Of a DNA stretch of 64,000 nucleotides, positions 22,101-31,372 are shown piece by piece; the first letter of the stretch is position 1, and the number at the start of each line of letters is the position of its first letter. This DNA comes from Albugo candida. Its lineage: Eukaryota; Oomycota; Peronosporomycetes; Albuginales. The notes beneath the pieces were generated by a model, which worked only from the letters and a program-made list of their open reading frames with translations, had not been told where the DNA came from and made no database searches. The stretch lies in contig JBDOQK010000023.1 in assembly GCA_040437565.1 (NCBI GenBank), positions 124,001 through 188,000 on the forward strand. Direction: 5' to 3'. Position numbers and translations under genes: made by a program.

Positions 22101-24260
22101 TGAGGCCTCCAGCTTTCTAATTGATAGACATGTGATCCACTTCCTTTTACAGAAGAGAAATAATTGCTGCAGTGTGTTGGCAGTGCTCGGTAGCACGCCG
22201 GCATCCTTCCTTTGTCGCTGTGCCTGGTACTGTTTCTGTAGGAAAAGCAAATGAGGCACTTCAAGCTGTGAAAGCCTGTGTCGATAAAGCTTGCTGATCT
22301 TAAAGCATCGTCGTTCTTCATCCCAAGATGCTACTGCTTGTGAGTAGAGCACATCCCAAAGACAGCTATGTCTCGATTGAGATGGCATTTCGATTTTTGC
22401 GCGGGTATCTATCGCCAGGCTTTGATTTTGACGAATCTCTTGTACTATGATCAAGATCTGGAAAGACTGCAGCATGAAAGACTGCCACAGCATCCCGTGG
22501 TAGATAGAATGACTTACGGGATCAATGTACACAAGCAGCTGGGGAAGTATGTCGTCCCGTGTTTGGATATTCAGGTTTCTCAGATTGCCATTAGACAGCT
22601 TTTTCTGCTCTGACCACGAAAAGGCCTCATGCTTCTCATTAGTTCTCTGCATGGAAAGTGTGAGTATCAATTGCTCCATGGTGTCTGCTGCATAACGTTT
22701 TGCTCCATGACTTAGTAAAAGCCTCAATATCATGATACAAGTGTCGCCAATCGCTTGCTCAGCTTCTCCTTGAAACAAAAAGCGAGTCAGACATCGAAAT
22801 ACTTCGGATAAAGGTGTCAATTGTATTTTTTCGAATGAGCTTCCATTCGGTAAGGCTCCAGACCACAGCAACACTTCTGTGATGGCCAAAAGGCTGGCAG
22901 AGTATCGCTTCAAACAGAGCTTAAAACTGCATCGAATTGTGAAAGCCAATGGAGATAACGATTGCTTGATACATTGATCCGGTTTCTTCTCTTTATCTAA
23001 TGATTTCCAAGACTTAGTGGAAGGTTTAGACGAGACTTCCGAGACTATAGACGTGTTTGTGTGCAATGACATCACAGCATTCACATTCGCCCCGAACGAT
23101 ATGAGAATCTTAACAAGCTCGACCTGGCCGTGATGTATTGCCAAATGCAGTAGCGTCAATCCGTCGTGATCGACAATCTGTACGGCTTCAGGACAGCGTT
23201 CAGCCAGCACTTTTGCAACTTCAGTATGACACGATCGCAATAGACTCCAATGCAAAGCAGTCCGACCAGCATGATCTTGTACCAAAATAAGACTACAATC
23301 ATGGTCCGAATCACTCTGATCTCCCAATATTAGCAAACACGCACTAAGAGATCCACGCATAGCAGCATAATGGAGAGCAGTGCAACCCGAGGTATCCCTT
23401 TGATCTATAAAGCGTCTTTGATCTGACACTTTCTCGAGTAAATACACAAGAATAGAAGATTGGTTTCTCTCACAGGCTTCATGAAGTACTGTTCGCTGAA
23501 GATACTTCAATTGGATCCTGCATCCTTTTCCAAGTACACGCTCACCATATGTCTGAATTAACAGCTTGAGACGTGAAACATTCCCAGAACGAAAGCAATC
23601 CCAAACACCTCCTCTGGTCTTCCAGTCCAACATCGCGATATTCCGGCCTTCATTATCTCGCACTTGGAATAGTGACACCCAATTCTCACAAACTAATGCA
23701 AGCATTGTATCTGCTGTGAGAGAATACTGCTTCCAGACCGCTTGTGATTCAATTGAGCCTATTTTTCGTCCAATTCGTGTCATACATGTGAAAATATGGT
23801 GTAAAGGTGTCCCTCCTTGTGCGTCCTGCATATGTAATTGAATCCGTGCATCCTTACGACGCAAAAGATACTCGATCAACTTGAACTGTCTGTGTATAAC
23901 AGCGTGGTGCAAAGCTAATCGGCCGCCGACATCTCTATGGAGCACACAGACTGTAGAAATAGCACTACTTCGATGCTTTTGGCAATAGGAACGATCACAC
24001 AGTAATTCTTTAAGCTTTTTACGGTCGATAACACTACTCATTGCTGCGTAATGATGCATCGTATACTGAAAATCATATTCGATTCCGCTCTGATTATAAA
24101 TCCATTCCTTTGCGCTCAGCATCGATTTCAAAGAGAATATCGACTCAGCCTCAAAATTGCTTGTTTCGGTATCGCATTTAATCAATTGACGTCTCCAATG
24201 CTTGAAACGAGACCACAAACAAGCAAATATTTGGTCACTACCTTGCCGGTCGGCTTGCAT
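19140..24260 (-). CDS. Very large ankyrin-repeat protein
   Basis: An uninterrupted 1,706-residue frame starts at ATG 24260. Ankyrin repeats are visible in two blocks. The N-terminal block covers about residues 110-400 (GGRLALHHAV, GGTPLHHIF, GCTALHYAAMRGS, GRTALHWSLL, DGLTLLHLAIHHGQ, then GANVNAV). A weaker block lies near 1270-1350 (DITILHRVA, GNTPIVYAMASG). Between them are about 850 residues of helical, low-similarity sequence. Near residue 1420 is a cysteine- and histidine-rich stretch (CEVEDCGCKGFE, QCGACEHAQSHH). No kinase, channel or other enzyme domain is apparent. Ankyrin blocks bind proteins, so a scaffold role is plausible, but the actual function is unknown. It ends only 126 bp from the convergent lipase gene. 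Confidence 0.85.
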   Translation of the reverse strand: MQADRQGSDQIFACLWSRFKHWRRQLIKCDTETSNFEAESIFSLKSMLSAKEWIYNQSGIEYDFQYTMHHYAAMSSVIDRKKLKELLCDRSYCQKHRSSAISTVCVLHRDVGGRLALHHAVIHRQFKLIEYLLRRKDARIQLHMQDAQGGTPLHHIFTCMTRIGRKIGSIESQAVWKQYSLTADTMLALVCENWVSLFQVRDNEGRNIAMLDWKTRGGVWDCFRSGNVSRLKLLIQTYGERVLGKGCRIQLKYLQRTVLHEACERNQSSILVYLLEKVSDQRRFIDQRDTSGCTALHYAAMRGSLSACLLILGDQSDSDHDCSLILVQDHAGRTALHWSLLRSCHTEVAKVLAERCPEAVQIVDHDGLTLLHLAIHHGQVELVKILISFGANVNAVMSLHTNTSIVSEVSSKPSTKSWKSLDKEKKPDQCIKQSLSPLAFTIRCSFKLCLKRYSASLLAITEVLLWSGALPNGSSFEKIQLTPLSEVFRCLTRFLFQGEAEQAIGDTCIMILRLLLSHGAKRYAADTMEQLILTLSMQRTNEKHEAFSWSEQKKLSNGNLRNLNIQTRDDILPQLLVYIDPVSHSIYHGMLWQSFMLQSFQILIIVQEIRQNQSLAIDTRAKIEMPSQSRHSCLWDVLYSQAVASWDEERRCFKISKLYRHRLSQLEVPHLLFLQKQYQAQRQRKDAGVLPSTANTLQQLFLFCKRKWITCLSIRKLEASHDRRKLVQVLLGLRQLLAYENSAQAENIRWSCCERTQLAVILISFDTACWLSTSNSIGVLDILWELVVERLRKLKTENLLVLDRVLSNCPNVIGTAESELYARRWLCRLQACVEASECGENERTWMLSAQSILYACAWNFSRPFIEQTINLFLQVTHDAANSSHESSVLDVITGDCTLNGHNAIGWVGLHYRWDLLSLMLSYARGSISIRCCSRLLGVMARLSSCHEINARMATSFDWVAHLDDAGALYMNDHVPTLLKSSEECLRAACTSIIQQDSLILFDYLFDKVWLRNIAHFRAYADGYCVDAHAISFVGHLIQCNANRVLGRCIELAQDVSDEPYSQWFTEALLNCDSKENCFTISQQFGFWKLKRQLIEYFNSVVSEKSTLSSNILDLSKEQCSLPSSLPGFFHLLMSLHASCRRNSTILQPTDKKERRESRQVHLESLQGSLQIVSALDLDTHLEAFQLQGWLHIDRIEVSCLARLIQTAIRNGSVKVLNWLVQHTEHTDLALAKFTPGDAQLLWTAVLQHDSLLYAEMTEKLLCYGLPLGRIHGDGSDITILHRVATYSNRSHFQRIVKLLKMRKHLDWNVLDAMGNTPIVYAMASGWLYNACVLCAVESVRLEAEYEGQSAVYYSCHLLPNCVWRYIFQQLLMDKRHHAYLQCEVEDCGCKGFEVASSSATEQAQCGACEHAQSHHTILPFPPWYLDQCDSYRCPFTTYQRITAPLERDHVRLSDENLLQIAAHRFGDIFAEFKLTLPKRSSKEGSETHCCIAPFENGTPNAKAVKRHREKHRSHRSIMSKVRRWSGKIFLQGNLTKEAGWSVPIEDESKIHSRVLSSARADLSMLHPASCRCQQSTMCINKGTWMYYCISRWLRRMCLNPRSTFLTREVAFHLWRSNDLTMENLASPLSPSTSMKINWCIDKWQHVERNASFRQWKRSILSNKRLQEQTVGVAESLTNELSQSRLRRLQKCQRLVERSMHECTLTT

Positions 24261-24785
24261 CGTAACAACTGGAAGATGCAGCTATAATTAATCCAGATTC
24301 AGTATGGAGGCCTCCCGCTAAAAGAAATAGGCTGCAAGCGGATTGGGTCAGAATGAATCCGAGAAGTCTTAACGCAGCCTGAGATAGAGCCGATTCAAAG
24401 GCGGGTGCAGCGATAGAGCGACAGCTTGAATGACGAGCTGAAGCTACTGGACGGTCTGTAAGTGTGAGGTCTGCATTCAACGTGTGGAGCTTTGCCGGTA
24501 GTTTAGACACATTTTCACATCACGTACCAAGAAGCAGTGATAGTTTGGACAAAGAGATTGTCAGATTGCCAGAGATCCTTCATCCAGGTACATTGGCTTG
24601 GATGCAAGTCTTGCCAGAAAAAAACAATCATATGAAAGCATACTGAATAGGAGGATCGCGTACCCGTTGATGCAATATGGAACACAAATGAGCGACCAAA
24701 CAACAATTCATTCAAGCTAGATAACATCCACTGGTCGATAATACAGTGTTGATGATGTTGGACCAAACTTCGTGGTCGCGTGTCG
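24261..24785. other. Intergenic, no supported gene
   Basis: About 525 bp between the ankyrin gene start and the RBM25-like gene stop, both on the reverse strand. Short frames here show no recognisable feature; the stretch probably holds the ankyrin promoter. Confidence 0.5.
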
Positions 24786-27007
24786 CTACATAGACGCTCG
24801 AATGGATTCGAATATCAGCTTCCGCCACATTAATTTCACAAAAACGTCAGCGTCGTCTTCCAGTACAAGTTGTAGTTCCTCCAGAATCGACTCGGGCAAA
24901 GCATGACTCGACAATTTTTTCGTAATGAATTCCATCATTGCCGGTTCTGATTCGCCAAGATACACCACGATCTTTTTGCAAATCCATGGACCCATCTTGC
25001 TTTCCACAATCGAACACTACGTACAACCGGGTAAGAACTTGTACGAATTCTCCAAGAAAATCACTCACTCTATCAACAATAGCCCAATCGATTGGATACT
25101 TGAAAAGCTCTTCTTTCTCTGTTGGGATTTGCTGGATCAAACGCCGTAATTCCTGACATCCAGAGTGTCAAGCCCAATCCACCTTGGAATTGTGCCACTT
25201 ACGCTTTTCGATGAGCCTTCTCCAACTACTGATGAGGCCGGAGCTCCCTCGTCGTCTGAGTAATCGATAGGGACAAGAGCGCGTACTGGTTTGCTTTCAG
25301 TCTCCTCTTCGACCTTGAAAATCGGAGTGTTGACGCTATGTAACGAACGTCAATCACAAAGCACAAAATGAGGTTTCCATCATCCTACGTGGTGGATTTT
25401 TCTTTCTTCACGCTGGCAGCTTGCATTTTGAGCCCAAGAACGAATTTTGGCTGATTCTTTAGGGAAATGCATGATTTGGCTCCGTTTCCTGAGGCATCAG
25501 CGCGCTTGCGTCTGACGTAGCCTTCTTCGCTTTCATCACTGCTGGTACTACGATATCGACGTCGATGTTTACGAGCCCGTCCGCCTTCTCGACTCTTACT
25601 GTGAGAGTAATCACCCTTACTTGTGCTTTTGCTTCGTGAACGACTACGACGATGCCGACGAGAACGCTCACGAGATCTCGACCGTGAACGAACACGACGT
25701 CTCCGATCTCGGTCGCTGTCACGATCTCGATGACGTCTCTCATTACGTTCTACCGAGGACCTTGTTTTTCGTGACTCACTTTGCACCACTTCCGCCTTTA
25801 TCACAATCGGTGCTGGAGTAATTTTTTCTTCCTTTTTTATTTGTGGTTTGATTGGCTCTGTTACGCGTGTGACCACTTTCTTCGACTGATTTTGTCCTTG
25901 GCTCTTGTTTGCCTTTGCTTTAGCAAACTCCTCAGCCGCCTTCTTTTTCTTCTCCTCTTCTTTCTTTTCAAGACGTAATTGCTCGCGCACGGCATTTCTC
26001 CGTTTGGCATCCAGTTCACGTTCACGGTGCTCTTGAGCCAAACGGAACTTCTCAATCTCACTCATGATCATTTCCCCACGAACTTTTTCCTGAATGATTG
26101 ACAATTTCACTCTCATACTCTCAGCAAAGACACAGTAAGACAATTCTTACGCCGGTCAGAGAATGTGAATCGCTCCCACTTTGCTGGTCAACTTCTCCGA
26201 TACTACTCCTTTCATGTGTCTGTAGCGCATTCGGCGCACCGTCACGAGACTGTATCAAATTTCCCCATGAAGAAACATCATTTTGATGCCCACCGTAGAG
26301 CCCACTCCGATCTTGAAAATACGCTTCCAAGACTCTTCTGACCTCTCCATCCAGCATCTCTTCATCTTTCTTCATTCTCTCCGTCATCGCTGCTTCATAA
26401 TCTTCCAGTTTTGTTCTCGTGGAAGCATCCACATTAACAATAATCTGCTTCGAATCCACAGAGAATCCATTCAGCAGCCTCAATGCTCGAAGGACGTCAC
26501 GAGCGCCTGCAAACACACAAAATCCAAATCCTTTCGGCTTTCCTGTCACCGGATCGGTAGTTCGTTTCCAGGATAAAACGTGACCGCATTTCTAATAAGT
26601 ACGTTTTGTCAGCCAAAAGCAACAAACAAAATTAGTACCGAACCTCCAGTAAAGTTCGGACGTAATTATCATGTAAATCCGTAGGCAATTTGCCCACAAA
26701 TACGCTCAATGGACCAGTTTCCGGAAGTATTACAGACGGTACGACATTATCAAGTGTTCCTGGAGCCACTCCTGATACAGGATTATGCATTCCGAAACCT
26801 CCAAATGGTAATGGAAATCTTGCGCCGTTCATTGTTGCGGGCTGGAAGAAAGGCATTCCGGAAGAAACAACTACTTTCGATAAATTTTAATGATATTGAG
26901 CTCCTGTGGGAAGGAGGAGACAGCAAACCTGGCAGGGACGGTGGTGCTGTTGCATCTGCGTGGTTTGATACAATCGTTTTCGCGTTGAATGTTTCCGTTT
27001 GTGACAT
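24786..27007 (-). CDS. RBM25: RBM25-like splicing factor (RRM, RE/RS region, PWI)
   Basis: RBM25 is a nuclear U1-associated regulator of splice-site choice. Exons (reverse strand): 27007-26929, 26873-26644, 26591-26151, 26119-25389, 25335-25203, 25152-25069 and 25016-24786, total 643 codons. The RRM is split by an intron: SVFVGKLPTDLHDNYVRTLLE joins KCGHVLSWKRTTDPVTGKPKG, with RNP1 GFGFCVF. Next come VDASTRTKLEDYEA and EIEKFRLAQEHRERELDAKRR, both matching RBM25. An RS/RD-rich block follows at about 25520-25740. The C-terminal PWI domain carries IPTEKEELFKYPIDWAIVD, GPWICKKIVVYLGE and DADVFVKLMWRKLIFE. Introns are 55, 52, 53, 50 and 52 nt, plus one of only 31 nt (26120-26150) that is required for frame but less certain. 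The first exon (MSQTET) is inferred. Confidence 0.88.
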
Positions 27008-27139
27008 CGTTTGCGAAATGATTGCAACGGCAACCTCAACAGCTTTTTTCCTTTTTGAAAGTAAAGTTTTGACCAATCGGTGCTGGTGATATTAGTGTGT
27101 TACACGCTAAACGAGGTAATATATGATCATTACATAGGA

Positions 27140-27546
27140 TCAAGCGAATCGATTCATTGCCTGCGCAAGCATTATGTCCTGCAAGTATTCAAAGTCATAT
27201 AAAAGGGAGCTTCGATTTGCGACAATACGCATACCTTTTTCGACAGTCCATTGCAGTCATGCGTCGTCAAGGTGACGAGAACGCGGTTATACACATTAAA
27301 CCATTCCGGATGATGATTTATTTTCTCTGCGACGAGTGCGCTGCGAGTCATGAATCCCCATGCTTCGTTAAAGTCTTTGAATAGAAACGTCCTGTGTATT
27401 GCATCATGTGACGTGTTGAGAGACCAAGACGTCAGCTTTGCGATAGTTTGCTCTATTTCTGCATCCGTCAATCGCACAGATTTCGTAGAGATTCGACGCA
27501 CGAGCACGCGCGTGACATTGAAGGATCGATGCTTCTGGCGAAGCAT
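27140..27546 (-). CDS. Pterin-4a-carbinolamine dehydratase, probably mitochondrial
   Basis: The enzyme recycles the 4a-hydroxy-tetrahydrobiopterin made by aromatic amino-acid hydroxylases. Exons 27546-27235 and 27178-27140 with a 56-nt intron give 116 residues. The family signature is complete: [32 protein letters not shown] and [12 protein letters not shown], and the second exon supplies [14 protein letters not shown] prefer the ATG at 27546 because the resulting [18 protein letters not shown] start is basic and free of acidic residues, like a mitochondrial targeting peptide. The ATG at 27627 is in frame but overlaps the stop codon of the AC19 gene upstream. Confidence 0.9.
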
Positions 27547-27626
27547 GTTGCGAATACTGATTGGATAAAATACAAAATTAAGCAAATCTATTGAGTAAAA
27601 TGAAGCAAATTGTCTCGAAATTGGCA

Positions 27627-28049
27627 TTACAATTCTCGCGAAAAAGCACTTAGCTCTTTCCAGTACAATTCATTCAAATGAGACGATAATTTATACAAGT
27701 CTTGCAGTCCTTCCCGAAGCATCTCATCGCTCGAAACGTCTACGTCGTAATATCTCATCAGGATGGCTGCAGAGTGTACTAAACCACATCAAACCTTTTT
27801 GCGTTTGCAGTCGTAAATGCATTTTTGGCTCGGAAGGATGTGGAATCGTATAGCCACAAAATTCCACTTGAGGGCTACGAAATACAGTCAACAAAATTGG
27901 TAAAATGTAAATCCCATTTCCACTCACTTTCTCATCAATATATAACGCAGTGCATTGCCTAATGTATGGTCTTCGTCGTGAAATACATACGTCTTTGACG
28001 CTTCCGATGTCGTGGAATAAACGTCGAGCTTCTTGGGTGCTTCCGCCAT
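27627..28049 (-). CDS. DNA-directed RNA polymerases I and III subunit AC19 (RPAC2)
   Basis: AC19 pairs with AC40 to form the alpha-like assembly platform shared by RNA polymerases I and III. Exons 28049-27928, 27874-27795 and 27739-27627 with introns of 53 and 55 nt give 104 residues. The signature is clear: [17 protein letters not shown] at the first exon, [25 protein letters not shown] in the second (given here only as family hallmark pieces NPQVEFCGY and PHPSEPK), and the C-terminal helix [16 protein letters not shown] in the third. The start ATG at 28049 follows an in-frame TTG-only extension that I rejected. It diverges from the PX-kinase gene over 117 bp, so the two probably share a promoter region. 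Confidence 0.9.
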
Positions 28050-28166
28050 TGATGCTTTTGGTTTAAGGATTGGCTGAAATCCAGTAATAAATTCGTTCTG
28101 ATTGGCTAACTTTTCTAAATGCAGATTAACAGCCAATCATGACAACGAACTGACTATCCGAAGACA

Positions 28167-30815
28167 ATGCGTCTGAATCCATGGGAATCGCTTTCTCAAA
28201 CGCAGCAAAGTGAACATGATGCACCTTCCATGCGGCTGAATGGCCTTTTAGATCAAAAACTTTTCATGTTTGCTGATAAAAAACACAAAAATAACATAAA
28301 AGTACCGGAAACGTACGTAATTTCCTCTTTGATTGAAACAGCGTCTCCATCGATTCGGAGCGGAGCTCTTGCGTCCGACAACGACGCTGAAGACCTCTCC
28401 TCAGAGCACAACCTCTTTACACCGACAAGAAACGTTTTTGTGAGTGACTCCTCATCGTTGGACAGCTCTGAAAGCACAAAGAGTGAGAATTCTCAGCTGT
28501 TTGTACCTCCGCGTATGGAGCATTTTCACTCGAAAAACACATCCAGCTCGAATGATTTTTACGTGTGGGAGAATCCTTCGTATCTGGTCAAGAATCTCGA
28601 TACCGGGGAGTCGTATCACGTCGATGAAATGGATCATTTTTACAGTCTCGCTTCATTGGACGCAGTCTCTCGTCAAGCTCATTTGTGCGAGAGCAATTGG
28701 GGGCAGAAAAATGACGCGAGTTTAGATTCTGCATCAGATAAACAGGAGGAGTGTTGTAGTGTTGGGCAAGAAAGAGACACCTCTCCGGAAAAAGAAGAAG
28801 AAGTATCGTACCCGTTCTATCTCCTTTCACTCTATACGGCAGATGAGACCACCGAATTCGAAATTGAAGAACTTATTGAAGAGGATGGATTCGTACCAGC
28901 ATTACGTGCACGAAGTCATCGGTACTGCGGAGAGACGGAAGTGGCCCAAGGAATGCGCTGTCAACAACCGGATTGTCGAGTATGGCACTCACGAGCTTCT
29001 GGGTTCTGTCCGACACACGAGATAGCTGCGAAAGAAGAAGAAGACTCACGTGCACAGACGCTGTATCTGATCCCAAAGGGAGCACGAGCTGATTTCGTGA
29101 AAATTAGCGGTCACGGATTCGCGTACGACGTCTCCAATCGATTGTATACTGTATACGCAATCGAAATGCGATGTCCGCAGTCGGGAGCAAATTGGGTGAT
29201 TTATCGACGCTATCAGGAATTCAAAGCTCTGTATAGCTGCCTTCGACCTATGGGATTACGCATTCCAACTTTACCACCAAAAAAACTCCTTGGCTCTTTT
29301 GAGCCTGATTTCATCGCGAAACGGCAAGAAAGCCTGACGGAATGGCTCAAGTCTCTATTATCGTACGACCGTGTGGATGATTGTACAAAAAATCCGCATC
29401 TGATCGATCAAGTTCGCAAATTTCTCACTTTCAAAGCCGATCAGCCGCCTCTATTGCTCAGTAGTAATCCTCCACGTCAATCTCGGTTATTTGGTATGTC
29501 CGTCACTGTGGTGTATGATGACTCGAAAGAGTCTCAGGACGGATCGATAAAGCAGCAAGTTACTTTGCAAGATTTCAAGATGCTTCAAGTTATCGGTCGA
29601 GGGTCCTTTGGAATCGTTGTGTTGGTGGGGCATCGAGATACGAAAAAGCTGTATGCAATGAAAATATTATCAAAGGAGAATATTATGANNNNNNNNNNNN
29701 NNNNNNNNNNNNNNNNNNNNNNNNNNNNNNNNNNNNNNNNNNNNNNNNNNNNNNNNNNNNNNNNNNNNNNNNNNNNNNNNNNNNNNNNAATGAAAATATT
29801 ATCAAAGGAGAATATTATGAAGAGGAAGCAGGTCGAACATACACGAACAGAACGGCGAGTTTTGGGGTATACAAAGCATCCGTTTATTGTTGGGCTGCAT
29901 TATGCATTTCAAACGCCGAGGAGGCTGTACTTTGTGCTTGATTACTGCCCTGGAGGTGAGCTGTTTTATCATTTGTCCAGGATGAAAAAACTTCCCGAAC
30001 ACATGGCGTGTTTCTACGCTGCTCAGATCACGTTGGCATTGGAGCATTTGCATGCTGCAGGAGTCGTGTATCGTGATCTCAAGCCTGAGAATATCCTACT
30101 CACAAAAGAAGGGAATGTTAAATTGGCTGATTTTGGCTTGGCGAAAGAAGGCATCCATGATGGAGTTTATGGGACAAACTCACTATGCGGTACGCCTGAG
30201 TACCTTCCACCGGAAATCTTGGATCGGATGGGACACGGAACCGCGGTCGATTGGTGGAATCTTGGGATGGTTTTGTATGAGATGTTGACTGGACTTCCAC
30301 CATGGTATACCAACGATCGTAAAAAGCTTTTCGAAAGACTTCGCTCGGCTCGTCTCCAGTTCCCTCCGTACGTTTCTCGCCAGGCTGAGAGTATTATCCG
30401 ACAGCTTCTCAATAGAAATCCAAAAGAGCGACTTGGAGCTAATGGGTGTAGTGAGGTAAAAAATCATCCGTTTTTCGAAGATATTGACTGGGAAAAACTC
30501 CTTCGTAAAGAAATTCAGCCTCCATTCCGGCCGTGTCATACGGCAATGAATGACGGCGAGGCTCCTCTCAATTTCGATTCTGAATTCACACGACTTCCTC
30601 TACCCAGCGCAGACCCAAGTACGTATGCACATGATACTTTTGAAGGCGAAGACAAGTGTCAAGACAATATGACTTCCAAAAACGATAGTACGGCTCATAG
30701 AATTTTATCGCTTCAATCCGATCCGAATACTTTTGCAGGATTTACGTACGAAAATCCAAGCTTACTCGAGTCCATCACGAATTCCTTTGGCTGTGAAGAA
30801 AAGCCTCCCAAATGA
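28167..30815 (+). CDS. AGC-family protein kinase with PX domain and zinc knuckle
   Basis: This is a PX-AGC kinase, comparable in layout to SGK3. After removing the 132-bp gap artefact it has 838 residues. Residues 1-250 are acidic and Ser-rich. At 265-284 lies C-x4-C-x10-C-x2-H (C265, C270, C281, H284), a WRKY19-type zinc knuckle. The PX domain covers about 310-425, with the phosphoinositide-binding RRYQEF near 345. The kinase domain starts at about 470: GRGSFG loop, AMKIL lysine, YRDLKPEN, DFGLAKEG and CGTPEYLPPE. The C-terminal tail carries a complete hydrophobic motif FAGFTY, so it is likely activated by a PDK1/TORC2-like pair at endosomal or plasma membranes. Catalytic residues look intact. 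No intron is seen. Confidence 0.93.
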   Translation: MRLNPWESLSQTQQSEHDAPSMRLNGLLDQKLFMFADKKHKNNIKVPETYVISSLIETASPSIRSGALASDNDAEDLSSEHNLFTPTRNVFVSDSSSLDSSESTKSENSQLFVPPRMEHFHSKNTSSSNDFYVWENPSYLVKNLDTGESYHVDEMDHFYSLASLDAVSRQAHLCESNWGQKNDASLDSASDKQEECCSVGQERDTSPEKEEEVSYPFYLLSLYTADETTEFEIEELIEEDGFVPALRARSHRYCGETEVAQGMRCQQPDCRVWHSRASGFCPTHEIAAKEEEDSRAQTLYLIPKGARADFVKISGHGFAYDVSNRLYTVYAIEMRCPQSGANWVIYRRYQEFKALYSCLRPMGLRIPTLPPKKLLGSFEPDFIAKRQESLTEWLKSLLSYDRVDDCTKNPHLIDQVRKFLTFKADQPPLLLSSNPPRQSRLFGMSVTVVYDDSKESQDGSIKQQVTLQDFKMLQVIGRGSFGIVVLVGHRDTKKLYAMKILSKENIMXXXXXXXXXXXXXXXXXXXXXXXXXXXXXXXXXXMKILSKENIMKRKQVEHTRTERRVLGYTKHPFIVGLHYAFQTPRRLYFVLDYCPGGELFYHLSRMKKLPEHMACFYAAQITLALEHLHAAGVVYRDLKPENILLTKEGNVKLADFGLAKEGIHDGVYGTNSLCGTPEYLPPEILDRMGHGTAVDWWNLGMVLYEMLTGLPPWYTNDRKKLFERLRSARLQFPPYVSRQAESIIRQLLNRNPKERLGANGCSEVKNHPFFEDIDWEKLLRKEIQPPFRPCHTAMNDGEAPLNFDSEFTRLPLPSADPSTYAHDTFEGEDKCQDNMTSKNDSTAHRILSLQSDPNTFAGFTYENPSLLESITNSFGCEEKPPK
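29657..29820. repeat. Unmerged contig overlap around N gap 29689-29788
   Basis: Bases 29657-29688 are identical to 29789-29820 (32 bp), inside the kinase domain (MKILSKENIM written twice). Confidence 0.9.
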
Positions 30816-31372
30816 ATTGGCTATTGAGTATGAATCTCCATCTATCAGCATACATGTGCTGCTATCTTGTGACTCAGTCTTATGGAATTGGAAAAGAGCA
30901 TACTTACCAGTTTGGCTTACAATTTGTGACCATTGACGGCAGTTTGCAAATGACGAGAATTTGCGCTTTCTCAACGCAACTGTCGTGGCAGCGGAGGCGA
31001 TCAATTAGAGTTGTAGCTTTTTCGTAGACATTACCGATTTATATCGGATCTTGTGCAATTGTATAGCGTTATGTATAGAATCTTGGCTGCAAAGCAACTT
31101 GAATAAAAGTATCGTGTTTGGATCGAGCTAACGGCTGTATACTATATATAAGACAAATGCATTATCTGACTTACGATGGCAATTAAGTCATTCTGACGGC
31201 AAACTGATGAGTATCACAATATGCTCCGCTCCATCTATCCGAATGGACCATCGACATCAAAGTGAGGGAGCTTTTCGGCAGTAAAAGAGCTTATGTATCG
31301 CACGATATGGTCTGCTGATTCAGACCAATGAATGGTTGAAAGACTTGCCGAAAAAACCAATCACAAAAACGA
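30816..31372. other. Intergenic, no supported gene
   Basis: About 560 bp between two genes on the plus strand. I see no coding signal. It presumably holds the kinase 3' end and the promoter of the ankyrin-TPR gene. Confidence 0.5.

Noticed and set aside
26783-27076. 97-residue reverse frame as a separate small gene
   Set aside because: Part of it (MSQTET...PPSLP) works better as the first exon of the RBM25-like gene through a 55-nt intron.
27547-27627. Longer start of the pterin dehydratase
   Set aside because: That ATG overlaps the AC19 stop, and the added residues do not resemble a targeting peptide as well as the shorter start does.
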